Assembly: GCA_030645365.1 (NCBI GenBank)
Contig: JAUSMB010000030.1
Location: forward strand, 1 to 64,000
Length of the DNA stretch: 64,000 nucleotides
Origin: Rugosibacter sp.
Lineage (GTDB): Bacteria; Pseudomonadota; Gammaproteobacteria; Burkholderiales; Rhodocyclaceae
Direction of reading: 5' to 3'
Shown: positions 63,876 through 64,000 of the stretch, piece after piece
How positions within the stretch are numbered: the first letter of the stretch is position 1
How the letters are laid out: every line of letters begins with the position of its first letter
Made by a program: the position numbers and the translations under genes
Notes under the pieces: model-generated
Told to the model about the DNA's origin: nothing
The model's input: only the letters and a program-made list of their open reading frames with translations
Database searches by the model: none

Positions 63876-64000
63876 TCACGCTTCTGCGACCAATGCCTTA
63901 AGTTGCCCCAGCGTGCTCTTAAGCGCGCCGAGAAAATCCTGTATTTGTTGTTGCGTTGTCCCTGCGCCCAAGCTCACACGCACCGCTCCTCGCGCCAAGG
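63876..64000 (-). CDS. C-terminal end of a second (NifS-like) cysteine desulfurase, partial
   Basis: The minus-strand frame open from the right edge reads AVRVSLGAGTTQQQIQDFLG and then ALKSTLGQLKALVAEA and stops at 63876. AVRVSLG-x-x-T-T-x-x-x-I is the usual C-terminal pattern of NifS-type desulfurases. In many betaproteobacteria such a gene stands between iscR and iscS, which fits its place 37 bp upstream of iscS. Only about 40 codons are in the window. Confidence 0.75.
   Translation of the reverse strand, partial: LARGAVRVSLGAGTTQQQIQDFLGALKSTLGQLKALVAEA

Noticed and set aside
1-64000. tRNA, rRNA, CRISPR arrays, insertion sequences
   Set aside because: No cloverleaf, regular spacer array, transposase frame or terminal inverted repeats with target duplications were seen in the gaps between genes.

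Overview
The window reads as a stretch of chromosome from a Gram-negative betaproteobacterium of moderate-to-high GC content. Support for this is the gene order yicC / gmk-rpoZ-spoT, the kinase-rph-rdgB-hemW cluster, a full System I cytochrome c maturation operon, BamC, and an isc operon with a second cysteine desulfurase upstream of iscS. No rRNA or tRNA gene is visible, so any placement below class is inference. Nearly all genes are housekeeping or conserved accessory genes. There is no CRISPR array, complete insertion sequence, integrase or prophage.

Layout: 1-3076 (minus) bamC (cut by the left edge), dapA and a zinc deacetylase. 3163-8114 (plus) is a tight MoxR / DUF58 / transglutaminase / MltB unit. 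8104-9910 holds a short hsdR-like remnant, a small pore-like membrane protein and an MFS transporter. 9920-13278 (minus) has a DUF3460 protein, spoT, rpoZ and gmk. 13439-16857 (plus) is a copper uptake operon (DUF2946, PCuAC chaperone, OprC/NosA-type receptor). 17198-20581 holds a diguanylate cyclase, a flavin monooxygenase and yicC. 20697-24259 (plus) is a kinase, rph, rdgB and hemW. 24256-29349 covers corA, a TauD-family dioxygenase, trmB and thiS/thiG. 29359-37206 (minus) is an ABC permease behind ccmABCDEFGHI. 37338-43796 carries ybiT, a HAD phosphatase, hda, a PerM-like permease, purM and an old yellow enzyme. 43978-48350 (minus) is a MacAB-type exporter with two permeases. 48456-53293 has an ArsC-like protein, hslO, a CoA transferase, a thioesterase and ETF-quinone oxidoreductase. 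53379-57366 (minus) has a ComEA-like protein, acyl-CoA dehydrogenase and ETF. 57567-64000 (minus) is tpx, tatD and the isc operon (nifS-like, iscS, iscU, iscA, hscB, hscA, fdx, iscX).

Functionally, the acyl-CoA dehydrogenase, EtfAB, ETF-QO and 3-oxoacid CoA-transferase form a catabolic module that feeds electrons to quinone. The ccm and isc operons supply cytochrome c and Fe-S clusters for respiration. The copper operon plausibly serves cuproenzymes such as terminal oxidases.

The most unusual signal is a dispersed repeat of about 25 bp (consensus AAAAGTCGGCGCTGGTGATA followed by CGGCG, or its complement). It occurs at least a dozen times, both between genes and inside coding regions, where it is translated as recurring peptides such as KVGAGDTA or AVSPAPTF. 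Other notable points are a ccmC reading frame broken at a run of eight T, an Hsp33 with half of its zinc cysteines missing, and a 36-bp perfect palindrome containing the stop codons of two convergent genes.
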